From Rhodosporidiobolus odoratus (Eukaryota; Basidiomycota; Microbotryomycetes; Sporidiobolales; Sporidiobolaceae): 64,000 bases of DNA. The position numbers were made by a program, and so were the translations under genes. Shown in pieces: positions 44,305 to 55,200 of this stretch; the first letter of the stretch is position 1; each line of letters starts with the position of its first letter. The notes below the pieces were generated by a model. That model was not told the DNA's origin. It searched no databases and saw only the letters and a program-made list of their open reading frames with translations. The stretch covers positions 1 to 64,000 of the forward strand of contig JAOANU010000005.1 of assembly GCA_034387635.1 (NCBI GenBank), read 5' to 3'.

Positions 44305-46393
44305 ATGACGACTGTGCTCATCCTTGGTGGTCTAGGTGAGCTCACCTAGTCCGTCAGCACGCTATGCACCTATGCCATCGACATCCCGACGTGCCCCACC
44401 CTCTCTCGTAGAACAACGCTAACTCCTTCACGCTCACCTCGTGCGCATCATGCTCGTTGCTCATACCGCCGCGCACCCCGTACTCGACGCCAGGCCAAGA
44501 TGCAACCCGCCACCTTCTGCCTCACCTCATCTCACCGTCATCTTCCTGTCCTTCGGACCTTCGACCAGTTTTCGTCCGCATCGTAGACAAGTACCTCGCC
44601 ATACCCGCCGCAGGGGCATACACGACCTACGTCGATGCCAACGCCCGGGAAGCACTGAAGAAGGGGACTGAGGATGGTAGCGTCGAGTACATCCAGGGAA
44701 ATCTTCTGACGGAGGGTAAGCTGCATTCCCCCACATCTGGCTCGCCCGTCAAGGAACTGACGCTCATGACCCCGCAGCCATACGAGTGAAAGCTTTCAGC
44801 CTCCCCGAGAAGTACGGCAGCTCTTTTTCTCTCGTTTTCGACTTTACAGGCGAAACAGACTTCAACTTGCCAGAAGTGGTGCGTCGATGCTCTATCCCGC
44901 GCTCTGACGCACACCGTTGACGACTCTTGTCTTGGCCGCTGAAAGGTGCACCTCGAACGTACCCTCCGCCTCGCTCTCCTCTTGGGTCAAGACGCTGTGA
45001 AAAACAAAGTAGGCGCTTACCTTCGAACCCTCCAACCCTTCTACAAGCTCAAGGACGAAAAGAAGGGTATGAAAATTGGATCAACAGGTGCGAGCGTGGC
45101 CGAGCCATGGGGAACTATGGCGGGTTGGTGGCATGAGGCAGCAAGAGGGCTGGCTCGAATCGAAGGGTTCGTTCCGCGTTCCTTCCATCTCTGCTCTTGC
45201 CTTGCCTTGGAGTTGTGGTGCCGATACCTGACTGTCGCTGTATACAGGCTCAACCTTGTGCTGCTACGACCTGCCCTGTTCTACGGTCCTTTCACTACGA
45301 GCGGGATGACCCCGAGGGCCCTGATCGGTGCGGCCTTCCTTTCAGCGTGGCAACTGATGACGGAGGGTTGACCTGGCCTGCTTCTGCGCAGGCGAGGTTT
45401 ATCGATTCCAGAACGAGAAGATGGATTTCCTGTGCGTCTGCTTTTTCCCCCTTCTCAACATCGTTTCTCACGGCCTCGCACCAGCGCAGATGGGCCGAGT
45501 CGCTCGCTCAAAACACAATTCATGCTTCCGACTTTGCGGCCGCCTGCGTCTATGCCGCTTCTTGGGCCGCGAAGACCGGCTCTCGCTCCAGCATTCTTGC
45601 AGCTCACTCCGAAACGCTCCCTTCGACTCTCTCGTCCAACTCCCAGATCGAAGCCCTCGCCTCGGCTGGCGCAGCGAAGAAGGAGGAAGAACTCAAGGCC
45701 GCCGTGTTCAACGCGGTCGACGACTCGCAGACTACTCAGAAGGACATGGCAAAGATCATCGAGGAGGTTGTGGGAATTAAGAGCGGTTTCCACGGTTCAA
45801 TCATTAGTAGCTTCGCCAAGCTCAACATGAAGGATGTCGTTGAGGATGTCAACGACAAGGTAAGCTACCACTCTTTCTGCGGGTTTTCCGTAGTCACCAC
45901 CTTTTCCTAGAAGCTTTCGGCTAATTGGTCTCTCCTTCTGCAGCACCTTGAAGGCTGGTCCGCTCTCCTGCAAGCCTCGAACCCGCCAATGTCCACCACG
46001 GTCCCCATCTCTCCCGCCGTACCGCTCGACCTTCTCGCTCCAAACCCCATCTCCTTTGACAATTCGGCTCTCAAGCAGCTTACAGGATGGGCCCCACAGC
46101 ACAAGCTCAGTAAAGAGGTGGTCAAGGACACGATCGAGAAGTTTAGGAAGGAGGGATTGTGGCCGAATGCGGCACCGCAGTACGTACCGTCTCTTTCTGC
46201 TCCCCGGGCCCCGCTCTCGCATGTTGCAATCGTTAACTTTGTGTCGCAACGTCCGCAGGAAGAAGAAGTAGACGTTTTCTCCTCTACTGAAGGCGTCCTC
46301 CCCGATACCCTTGTCATCTCTGCTCTCTCGTTTCATGCCTCGTCGTACCTCGTTTCGCATCCTAGGTTGATACCCCCCAAGTTTCCCCAATAA
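44305..46393 (+). CDS. NAD(P)-dependent epimerase/dehydratase-like protein (extended SDR)
   Basis: Rossmann-fold protein. The start MTTVLILGGLG carries the glycine-rich nucleotide loop, and a GTGAGC intron follows within that loop. Later exons give VRIVDKYLAIPAAGAYTTYV, VEYIQGNLLTE, YGSSFSLVFDFTGETDFNLP, LGQDAVKNKVGAYLRTLQPF, ASVAEPWGTMAGWWHEAARG, LNLVLLRPALFYGPFTTSGM, NTIHASDFAAACVYAASWAA and KDMAKIIEEVVGIKSGFHGS. The end (SALKQLTGWAPQHKLSKEVV) resembles the substrate-domain C-terminus of UDP-sugar epimerases. The classical Y-x3-K pair is not clear; the helix where it should lie has WGTMAGWWHEAARG, so catalysis may differ. The exon covering the region just after the glycine loop (about 44.40-44.56 kb) could not be fixed. 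The frame is open to TAA at 46393 with or without a last intron. Confidence 0.72.
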
Positions 46394-46815
46394 TCCTTAC
46401 TCTGTCGGTGCAGTTGTATGGCCGTGCAAGCTGTTTCATCTGTTCCTTCCCGCAACGTGTCTCCGCGAGACCAGGAACAAGAAAATGCGGACAGAACAGA
46501 AGAGAATGTTGCAACAAACAAAAATCGATGCACCCTATGCACACCTTGAGGGGGGGAGGTTGAACAGAGATAGAGAGGGATGAGCGAAATGGTGTCTAAT
46601 GGAAAGACGAAGAGGGTGTTGCGCTAGAGGTGCGGGGGTGGCCAAGAAGGCGTCTATGTTGAGGTGGTACACGAGCAAGAAGGATCGTACAACCGATACA
46701 GGGTCGTGCTAGAGGTCGTGTCGGAAAAAAAAGGAAAGTGAAGCACAAGAAGCAAAGAACGGTCGGCCGGACGGGGGAAGGGGAAGAAGTTGAAAGGGGG
46801 AATAACGCCTCCCGC
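46394..46815. other. convergent 3' intergenic region
   Basis: 422 bp lie between the 3' ends of the epimerase-like gene and the zinc-cluster gene, including an A-run at about 46.73 kb. No gene is seen. Confidence 0.45.
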
Positions 46816-48536
46816 TCAAGTCTTCGTAAAGTACTGTCCCGATCCGCCTGACAACCCTGCACTCTGTTGTCCACTCGCCCCCATCCCGTACCACGACGGT
46901 GTACTGCTCGAAAACGTCAACCCCGGACTCTGAAGGTGGAAGCTTCCGCTCCATTGGCTCGGGTCGAAGTCGGGCGCGTTTCCGTTTGCCGCAAAGGTCG
47001 AAGGTGCGCACGAGACGGAAATACCGCCGCCGGGCGTATAGGTAGGCGAGTACATGTCGGAGATGGAGAGACTTCGCATCGGGGTAGGTGGCGCGTGCGG
47101 TGCGGTAGCGGAGCTCGCGGTGGGGAAGGCGGCAGGAGCGTGGCTTGCTCCGGCTTCGCCGGCCATGCTGAACCCAGGGTACGAGTTCAGCCCCGTTCCA
47201 GTCCCGAGCGAAGGGGTGGCCGGAGCTCCGCTGACGTACGGAGGAAAAGTTCCGTCGGGCGCGAGGGAAAAGTCGTAAGACGCCGTTGGTAGCTTCGCAA
47301 GCGTGCCAGGAGTCAGCACGCTTTGCAGCGCCCCAGTGAGCGGGTCTCCTACCATTTGTGGAGCGGGCGGGGCTGGAAAGGCGAGAGAGGGTGGAGGAGC
47401 GGCAGAGAACGGGGCAAGAGGGGGAGGTGCACCCCAGTTGGCGGGAGGGGCGAGGGGCGCGCTGTTAGAGAGGGGGAAGGCGGGAGTTGGCGCTTGTGGG
47501 ACGACGGGAGAGATCCCCATCGATTGGGCCGCAGTCGGGGGAAGGGCGATGCTCATCGGCGCAGCTCTGGCGCGGCGGGTCAGAATCGCCGACGGTCCCA
47601 GACTCGGGTAGGGCTTGCCGGCGGTCGGGGTCGTAAGGTCTGGAGAAGGGGGTGCAGGAGTGTTTGGTAGAGAGGTCGAGGCGGACGGGACGGGAGGCGG
47701 CGGGTGGTAAGTCGGAATAGAAAGCGGCGGAGGAATAGCATGAGAGGGCGGCATGGCGTGTGCAGGGTAGGCGTAATGCGGAAACATGGGCGGGAGGTGG
47801 AACTGGATTGGAGGCGGTAACTGGAAATCGCCTGGGGAAGGTATGTGGGAAGGCGCCGAGGCCGCTGCGTCCGCAAGGGATTTGAGCGATGCAGAGGACG
47901 AGACGGGAGAAATGGTCGAACCAAGGCCGGGCGAGTCGAAAGATAAGTCGGTTGCGGCAGAAGAGGTGGAAGCGTGCGAGCGAGCAGAACTCGCCGAACT
48001 ACTGGTCGCGGATCGCGCGCCCAATTTCCGCCGGGGAGCTGCAGGACAAGGAGGGTAAGCTGAGCGCGCAGGGAGATCCGGGACCAATAGAGTGACGCAC
48101 TGGGTCCCGGACCTGCGTTCGGATACACCTCTCCCGTCATGGTAACTCCTCCTTCCTCACTGCAGAGCCCGTCTCCGCCAAAAGCGCATCTTGCAACAGT
48201 CAACTCGTGACCTTTGAACCTCGCTGCAAACAAGCGAAACCAAGCGGGAGTTAGTATCGCTTGAGCCCGTGCGGCTGAAAGGGAGAGGCAGACGGACCAG
48301 TTCTTAGGCAGGAAGTGCAGGCATGCAACCCGGTCGACGGATCAGGCTGCCCGGAGCAGCGTACTTTGCGAGAAAAGCAGCGGTGGCACGCGCTGCATCG
48401 TTTAAACAAGTCGGAGATCGTCAAACTTCGTCTCGCATCGAGGGAAGAAGACGGGGAAGGAGAGAGTTCGAGCAACTCACCTGCCACGAGCCAGAGGCGG
48501 TCTTCCGCCCTCTTCAGCAGAGCGTTTGATGGGCAT
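46816..48536 (-). CDS. Pro/Ala/Ser-rich protein with an atypical Zn2Cys6 cluster
   Basis: Probable DNA-binding regulator. Exon 1 from ATG 48536 (PIKRSAEEGGRPPLARGS) joins exon 2 across a GTGAGT...TGCAG intron and yields ACHRCFSRKVRCSGQ, then GLHACTSCLRT. That is C-x2-C-x6-C-x12-C-x2-C, five of the six ligands of a fungal zinc cluster, with the basic RKVR of the recognition helix. The sixth Cys is not at the usual 6-8 residue spacing; the next exon supplies it only 15 residues on (HELTVARC). The following exon is a 400-residue Pro/Ala/Ser-rich stretch with no fungal_trans domain, ending SGQQSAGLSGGSGQYFTKT. It may work as a short zinc-cluster activator with a disordered activation region. Targets unknown. 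Confidence 0.7.
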
Positions 48537-49832
48537 ATTTGTTTGCGAGTACTTGAGGCTTGAGTGTGCAGCAGCGGGAGGAGAAGAAGGAAGTGGAGGG
48601 ATTCGAAATCGGGATGGTGGCTCGGACGGGGCCACGAGGTTAGAGCGTCGTGTATTGGCTCGTTTACCCAATTGCTGAGTGTCGTTGGTGCGAAACGGAG
48701 TCTGACTAATAAAACCGGACGGGCAGCAAGGGCAGATCAAGTTGGGTCAAGGGTCAAGAACAGCAGACCACTTGCAAACCACAAGAGAGTCTAGACCTCA
48801 CAGACATCTCGGAAGAAAAACCTCCGTCCGTCTCCCACTTTAGAAATTATCTCACTCGTCCCTAGCGTCCCTGCTTGCGTCTCTGCATCTCAAATCTGTT
48901 CTCTCGATTTGGTTCAACCTTGCCGCGCATGCTCGGGACTGCCAGCCTCGAGTCAGTCAGCATCGGTACCTTTCCTTCCGTCCACTTACCGATACTAGAC
49001 TTTCGGAGGCATTCTTATGTGGCCAAATTAGTTTGCCCCCGTTATTCGCGCCGCGGAAGATCCTCGAGTGTTTAGCCAGGTTTAGCGCCACTTGCAGTAG
49101 CTTCTCGGGAATCTACGGTCTTTCGGGTAGATCTACTGCGTATCAACATACCTAGGTAGTCCCGGAGCGCTAATTCGAGTCTTCTTGGAGTCTTCTTTAC
49201 GCCTCTGACCAGCCATGCCTCTTCCTTGACGATGTGATGGAGCACTCGCTTTAGCGCTTGCGGTCTCTTGTACCGCTGGCTTCTCCTCAGGTACTGCTTG
49301 TTCAGTAACCGTATGTTTCCGCGCAGAGGCATCCGATCTGCCTACCTCGTCACGTCATGCGCCAGCGTCTGTCGCTTTTTGAGGAGCTTGAGGAACGTCA
49401 ACGAGTCTCAAGCGATCTTTCTCCATTCACGAGGGTGACATCTGATCGAACACAGACCGCCTCGTGGCATTGTCGCGGTATCTCGCGTGAACGGGCGTGT
49501 CGCCTCTGTGCATCTCCTCCCCTGCTTGCCTCAGGGGAAGCGATTTCTGCTGACGTCGTCCTCCTCCCTTTTTCTTTCCGCTCTCCCACACTTCCCGCCT
49601 TCAGTCTTGCCTTGCCATAGACACGTATCTGCATACCTGCCGTCAGCTGGGGCTGACAGACTCATCAACATGCCCGCCGGTATTCCGACTTCCGTCAGCC
49701 CTGCCGCCCCACCTACAGCACCATGAACCGTCCCGTCGTCAGATCAGCAAGCCTGCCTCACTCCGCCCTCGGTGCGTCGGCGGGAGCTTCGCGTCCAGCG
49801 CTGCGCAGCTTACGCAGCCGCTCTCGGCGCAG
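48537..49832. other. intergenic region, only doubtful frames
   Basis: About 1.3 kb. A minus-strand stretch near 49.33-49.13 kb reads KHTVTEQAVPEEKPAVQETA, SAKASAPSHRQGRGMAGQRR and KEDSKKTRISAPGLPRYVDT before a stop; it looks protein-like but has a break upstream and no identifiable start. The part next to 48536 is the likely promoter of the zinc-cluster gene. Confidence 0.35.
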
Positions 49833-50330
49833 TTGATAGAGAACATGAGGGAGGTGATGGGGTATGCGGCGGAAGAGGTAGATGCGCGGCGAGCGGCGCA
49901 GCGTGCAGCTGCGTGGCAAGGCTGTGAGGTCGAAGCGGAGGGCTACGAGCCATTGCGGCAGGGCATGCTACGAGCGGACGGAACGGTCAACTGGGAAGCT
50001 CTCCCCTCGACGGACGCTGTCGACGCCGTCCCCGACTTTATTACACCAGCTCCTGCTCTCGGATCGTCTCTACTTCTGGCTGATGCGCCGGCCAGGCCGA
50101 TTCAGCATGCCACCCTTCCCTGTCTGGCCTTCCTCACTATCCCTTCCTTTCCCTCGACGCCCGAACTTCCCTCCCATACTCTGCCGTTCCTCCTCGGAGC
50201 AGTCTACGTACTTGCTCGAGCGCTAGGCGTCGGCGAGGGCGGGCCCAAGCCGAGCCAGCGGACAAAATGCGAGAGAGGGAAAGGTTTGAATGAACGGTGC
50301 AGCTCCACTCAAATCCACTCTCACGACTGA
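49833..50330 (+). CDS. hypothetical protein, uncertain exon structure
   Basis: Not recognised. The segment AQLTQPLSAQLIENMREVMG, then EEVDARRAAQRAAAWQGCEV and QGMLRADGTVNWEALPSTDA, reads like real helical protein, and the same frame is open upstream of the ATG at 49833 (SFASSAAQLTQPL...). So the true start may be further 5' or in an earlier exon. From about 50.05 kb onward the frame becomes Leu/Pro-rich and may be intron or 3' flank. Isolated between other genes on the minus strand. Confidence 0.35.
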   Translation: MIENMREVMGYAAEEVDARRAAQRAAAWQGCEVEAEGYEPLRQGMLRADGTVNWEALPSTDAVDAVPDFITPAPALGSSLLLADAPARPIQHATLPCLAFLTIPSFPSTPELPSHTLPFLLGAVYVLARALGVGEGGPKPSQRTKCERGKGLNERCSSTQIHSHD

Positions 50331-50671
50331 GCAGATACCCCGTACATACGTACTTCACTGTACTTCGCCCTCTTGTGCGTATAGTCTGTACCTTTCCCCA
50401 TATCGTGTCGGCGTGCACTCTTGTAGCTAGCCTTGACATTGCGATCTTTATTTGCGCCCGGTGACAGCCAGCGCGTCGCAGTGTGCAGAGTACGATAGTA
50501 CCTCAGAGTCCTGACCGAGAACCGACGACAGAGCTGGCTATCAGGCTGGAGGAATGGAGGCCAGGCCAAAACGATTGTCCTCAAGCAGTTTGCACGGCAG
50601 TATAGTAAAGACCAGACGGCGACTACCACAACAAGCTTTCAAAACTTCTTTTTCACGTTTGGAGAGTGGGA
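50331..50671. other. intergenic spacer
   Basis: 341 bp lie between the hypothetical plus-strand frame and the 3' end of CHZ1. Only antisense-type frames; nothing supported. Confidence 0.4.
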
Positions 50672-51696
50672 TTAGAGAAAGAGAGGCAAAACAGAATGGG
50701 AGGATAAGACGAATAAGCAAGGCCTGTATTCGTTTTTGTCACGTATTGGCGTATTTCTGCGGGCGTCGGAAGCATCAGTTCGCGATCCACAACCAAGAAA
50801 GTAAGAAACCGCACAATCTTCGCCCTCTCCCTCGCTCTCACCTTCGGCACCCTCCTCACCCTCAGCGGGAAGCTTCGACGGGTCAATATCGGCATCTTCC
50901 TCGTCATCCTCATCCTCTTCCGGCTCGTTCTCCTTCGAGAGCGCGGCGTAGTCGACGCGGCGTCCGCCTTGAGAGCACGTGGAACGCGCCAAGAACGAGA
51001 GGCAATGTGAAGTAGGCGATCACAGGGGATATCATGGTAAATACAGGGGCAATGGGGGCAAGTGCGCGGTCAGTAGGGGTCTTTGCGAGGCTGAGGACAT
51101 TGCTACCTTCGAGATGCGGAACAACGCAAAGGAAGCGGCCAGCGAAGTGGTCGTTTGGGAAGGTGCAAAGGATTGCAGGTACGCAGCGCGCTGCCATGCG
51201 TTGACTCGCGCCGATGATGCAAGGCCGACATGACAGGAAAAGGCCGACTTGGTTCGACCGCATGCAGACGAAACGAAAGGTAACGCACGCGTCCTCCTGC
51301 CGCCCTCGATGATGTTACCCTGGTCCAGGTGAGCCAACTCGCCGGAGACGTCCTCGTCTTCGTCCTCCTTCTCTTCGGTGGCAGGAGCGTCGGTCTTGGG
51401 CCTACGGCCGACCGAAATCAGCACGTTAGTAGGAGATGTTGGGCGAAATCAAGGCGGACGTACTTCTTAGCCTCGACCTCCTTCTCCGGCTCTGCTTCTG
51501 CAGGGCGCTTCTTCTCCGTCTCCGGCGCGGGGGCAGAGACCTCCTCCGTCTTCTCAGCTGCGTTGCTTGACGCGTCTTGCACGCTAGCTTCCGGGACCTT
51601 GTCGGCGCTCTCGGGCGCGGCCGAGTCGGCTACGACGGGGACAGGCTCTCCGGTAGCGGTGAGGGGCGCGCCGGTGTCTGCAGGAGAGTCGCTCAT
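50672..51696 (-). CDS. CHZ1: histone H2A.Z-H2B chaperone Chz1-like
   Basis: Small, highly charged nuclear protein that delivers H2A.Z-H2B dimers to SWR1. The CHZ motif is assembled across two introns: DEDVSGELAHLDQGNIIEGG, then RRTRGRRVDYAAL. This matches the conserved 'L..iDpsNII..GRRTRG..IDY' core. Exon 1 (ATG 51696) is a Pro/Ala/Glu tail with KKRPAEAEPEKEVEAKKY. The final exon has long acidic runs (ENEPEEDEDDEEDADIDP). After DIDPSKLPAEGEEGAEGESE the frame continues through a non-acidic sequence (CAVSYFLGCGSRTDASD...) to a stop at 50672. That end is untypical, so a last intron near 50.81 kb is possible. The key join (GGRRT|RGRR) uses a donor near 51.29 kb and an AAG acceptor near 50.97 kb. 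Confidence 0.82.
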
Positions 51697-52245
51697 GGTG
51701 TTACTGGCCAGAGGGGTTGGGTTGATGGGCCGGGTAGGGAAGTGGGGTGGTCTGCGTGTATGAGGGCGACGGAGAGCGAGCGAGCGCATCAGAGGGGGAA
51801 CAGCAACACTGTGGAACGGGGCAGACGCGTACAAATTGACTCAAGAAGTGTAAGCGTATTGAGGAAGAGAGAGAAGGGCTCGAAGAGGAAGGAGGAGCGT
51901 TGAGATGGCTAGCACGCTCAGAAGGGACGGATAAGTAGCCGCGCGCGACATGAGCGTATCTTTAAGCGGCTCAGCGTCTTGTCCCTTCCAGCCCACGCTG
52001 TTGCTAAACATGACCAGCGAGTGTGCGAGATGTTGATGCCTTCGAGGATCTTTGGCGCTCGTATCCCTTGTTAGGCCGCCGGTTGTGCTCGAGCGCGTTG
52101 CTTCAGCGATTATGATTCACTCTGGCGAGTCAGAACCGGCGCACGAGACACGGACGCCGCCCGACGGTTCTCTTCTCCTCCACTTTCCCGAGTCGATCGG
52201 TTTCTTCCTCCCAACTCGTCTTCTGCTGCACCGGCTGCTTACGAG
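51697..52245. promoter_or_regulatory. divergent intergenic region CHZ1/Zn2Cys6 regulator
   Basis: 549 bp lie between two divergent start codons. It contains a pyrimidine-rich leader (TCTTCTCCTCCACTTTCCC-like, near 52.17 kb) before the regulator ATG. No specific operator identified. Confidence 0.5.
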
Positions 52246-55200
52246 ATGACAGATTCAGATGGCTTCTCCTCGGGGTCCGGTGCCGAAGTTCAACCACCGA
52301 CACAATCCGCTTCAACTTCAACCGGCCTACCGCAAGCCAAGCGGCAACGAGGCAACAAAGGAACTGGACGAGACAAGGGTGGCACAGGCGGAGGAGCTGC
52401 AGACGACGGAGGCAAAAGGAGGAGTTCGAAAGCCTGTACGTCCAGCCGCTCAACAACCTCTTCTCCTCGTCCTCCTCCACCCCCAGTCGCCGGAGTCTGA
52501 GGGGCTCCGCACCTTCCTCCCTCCGGTTGACGCGAGCGGGTTGAGCTGACCGCTTTCTCTCCTTCGCATGCGCAACTAGGTGACAAGTGCGCTTCTCCCG
52601 CGATACCCTGGTGAAAAACCCAACAGTCGGCTGACTCGTCCATCGCTTTGTCCTCTTTTTCCTCGCCGTTTTCTTCCTCTTCCTCTTCCTCCTCAACTTC
52701 GTCCCACTGCTCCCAATACCTCCCGCCGCCTAACTCGCAACGCTTGAACATAACCCGCACGCTCCATCACCCTACTCGCTCGAAACTTACCCTTTACGTA
52801 CCCACTCACAGCTGCCGCAAATCGAAATGCAAGTGCACCCGTAACTTCGATGCCAGCGGAGAGCCTGTGGGCGCTTGTCAGAACTGTCTAGCTGTCAGTT
52901 CTGAGTGTACGTTTCTCGGTGCGAGCAGAAAGAGGTGCGCCGCGTTCTCTGCCTCTTCAGATCGAACGACGCCGACTGACGCAGTCGCACTCTGCAGAGG
53001 TCCACCGAAAGGGTACAGCAGCCTGTCTCCCTCGCCTTTCTCCAGCCTAACTCACGACTGCTCGAGCAGTTACATCGAAGCCATCGAGTCCCGCCTTCAT
53101 CGTATGGAAGCTCTTCTCGGCGGTCTTCTCGGCTCAGACGACCCCCGGGCCCAGACTTTGCTGGGAGAGCTAATCGGCGACACGGAGGCACGAGACGTCC
53201 TCGCTCGCGACCTGAAAGCCGCGTCAAACTCGACCAAACCTCCAAAGAGGAGCTGGAAAAAGGAGTTTGCGGCAAGTCAGGAGGAACTGGGGAGGCTACA
53301 GCAGCAGCAGCAGATGCTACCACCTGTGGTGGCGACAGGGTTCGATGCTACCTCGACGTCGGCGACGGCTGGCGCAGCGGCTTTTCAGAGTCAGCAACAG
53401 CCGGCCTGGTTGACGGATGACGACCTTTCCTCACTTGGCGGCGTCACCACGACAGGTTCCGCTCTGGGCTTCGATCCTTCTTCGTTCGGGGGCGTACTGG
53501 AGTCGCCGACTATTACCGCAGCCTCACCGTCCTTCGGTCTACCTGCCCTGTCGACCTCCGGTCCCTCCCTCGTCGCCGATCTCTCTCTTTCTGCCTCGCC
53601 CCGGCAGCGCCGTCGACTTGACCTTCCGAGTACTCACTCGGCCTCGCCCATCGCCTCCCTTCCGCTCCCACTCCCTTCCCTTTCAGCTGGTGGCAGTGTC
53701 AGCGGTGTCGTCGCCGCTGGCTCTCCGAACGCTGGTTTCCCCACTTCTTTCGGACCATTAACCTCGTTCACTGCGCCTTCGCCTCTCGTCGGCAGCGCAC
53801 CGTCCGAGAGAAAGCAAATGGCGTATGCTTTCACCCTGCCTGCGCCCGGATCCCTCCCCTCCAATCGACAGCGCATCATTCAGGGCTCGACAGGAATGGC
53901 TATCAGCGAGAGAGCGATTGGGCATACTGGTTCGGCGCATTTCGAAGGCTTGGATGGCGAAGGGGAGGAGGGGAAGCGGGAGATGACTGAGCTGGCAGAT
54001 GTGGTGGGCCAACTCAGTTTGAATGAGAACGCGGAGGTTAGGTATCACGGGCGGTGCGTCCTCCCTTTTCCTCTCATGATGCTTCTGCGTGCGATGTCCA
54101 TCATGCTCGCCGGAAGCTGACGCAATGCTCTCGTAGATCGTCGTCGCTCTACCTCATCACGCGCTCGACACGGTTTCGGGAGTGCGTTCTTTTCCCTCAG
54201 TTTCCCTTGAATGAGGAGGGAACTGACGCAGATCTTTCGTTTCCTCTAGCTTCTTCTGGCAATTCCCTAGCGCAGGCGTATGGCCGCCGGCGGATTTCCG
54301 CGTGGTGCGTTGTCTCTCTTCATTGGCCGATCCGACTGGGGCCGACGTCCAATTCTCCGCTCTCCCGTCTCTGTTTTGGCTGTTGTACTCGTGAGATTGT
54401 ATCCTGACTGACGCTGCGTGCTCTCGCTGACCCGCACGGCAGATCAAGACTGAACGCGAAATCCTTTCCTTGGCGCCAAACGATGATCCTCTTCCATCCA
54501 TGACAGTGCAGTCTCAGCTGTTGACGGCTTACTGGACCTACATCCACCCCCATTACCCCGTACTGGAGAAAATCACCTTCATGCGGGCTTACCGAAACTA
54601 CCTCGCTCACCGCGACTCGGCGGACACAGCCGGCAAAGTACCCATGGTACTGCTGTTCAGTATGTTTGCGCTCGCGGCAAGGTACTGCGACCTCGATGAG
54701 GCGAGGAAGGACGGCAAGTACTGGACCGCCGGACAAGAGTACCTTGAGAAGGTCAGCTTCGATGTTTCCGTGGCTCGCTTGCAGGCCTTTTCCTGCTGTC
54801 TAGCTATTGATGCCCCCCCTTTTCCTGTAGGCTCGACAAATCATCAATCACGACTACGGGTCGTCGAAACTTGTCACGGTGCAAGCGCTCCTTCTCATCG
54901 CTTACCGGGAGATTGGAGTTGGCGCGATGAGCAGTGCCTGGATGAACACTGGAATGGGTGAGTATTGATCAGGCTTCTATCGGTGATCAGGAGGGTCGAC
55001 TGACCGCGATGTCGTTGCCAGCAATTCGTATGGCGCAAGACTTGGGCCTCTTCCGAGACGTCGAGAAATGGCACCTCCCGACGCCGCGGTTCACACCCGA
55101 GGAGATTGCGACGAGGAAGCGCGTATGGTGGGCGTGTGTCATCCTGGTACGAGTCCGAGTTGATGTATGATATAGTCAGTGTTTCCAACCTGACTTCCGC

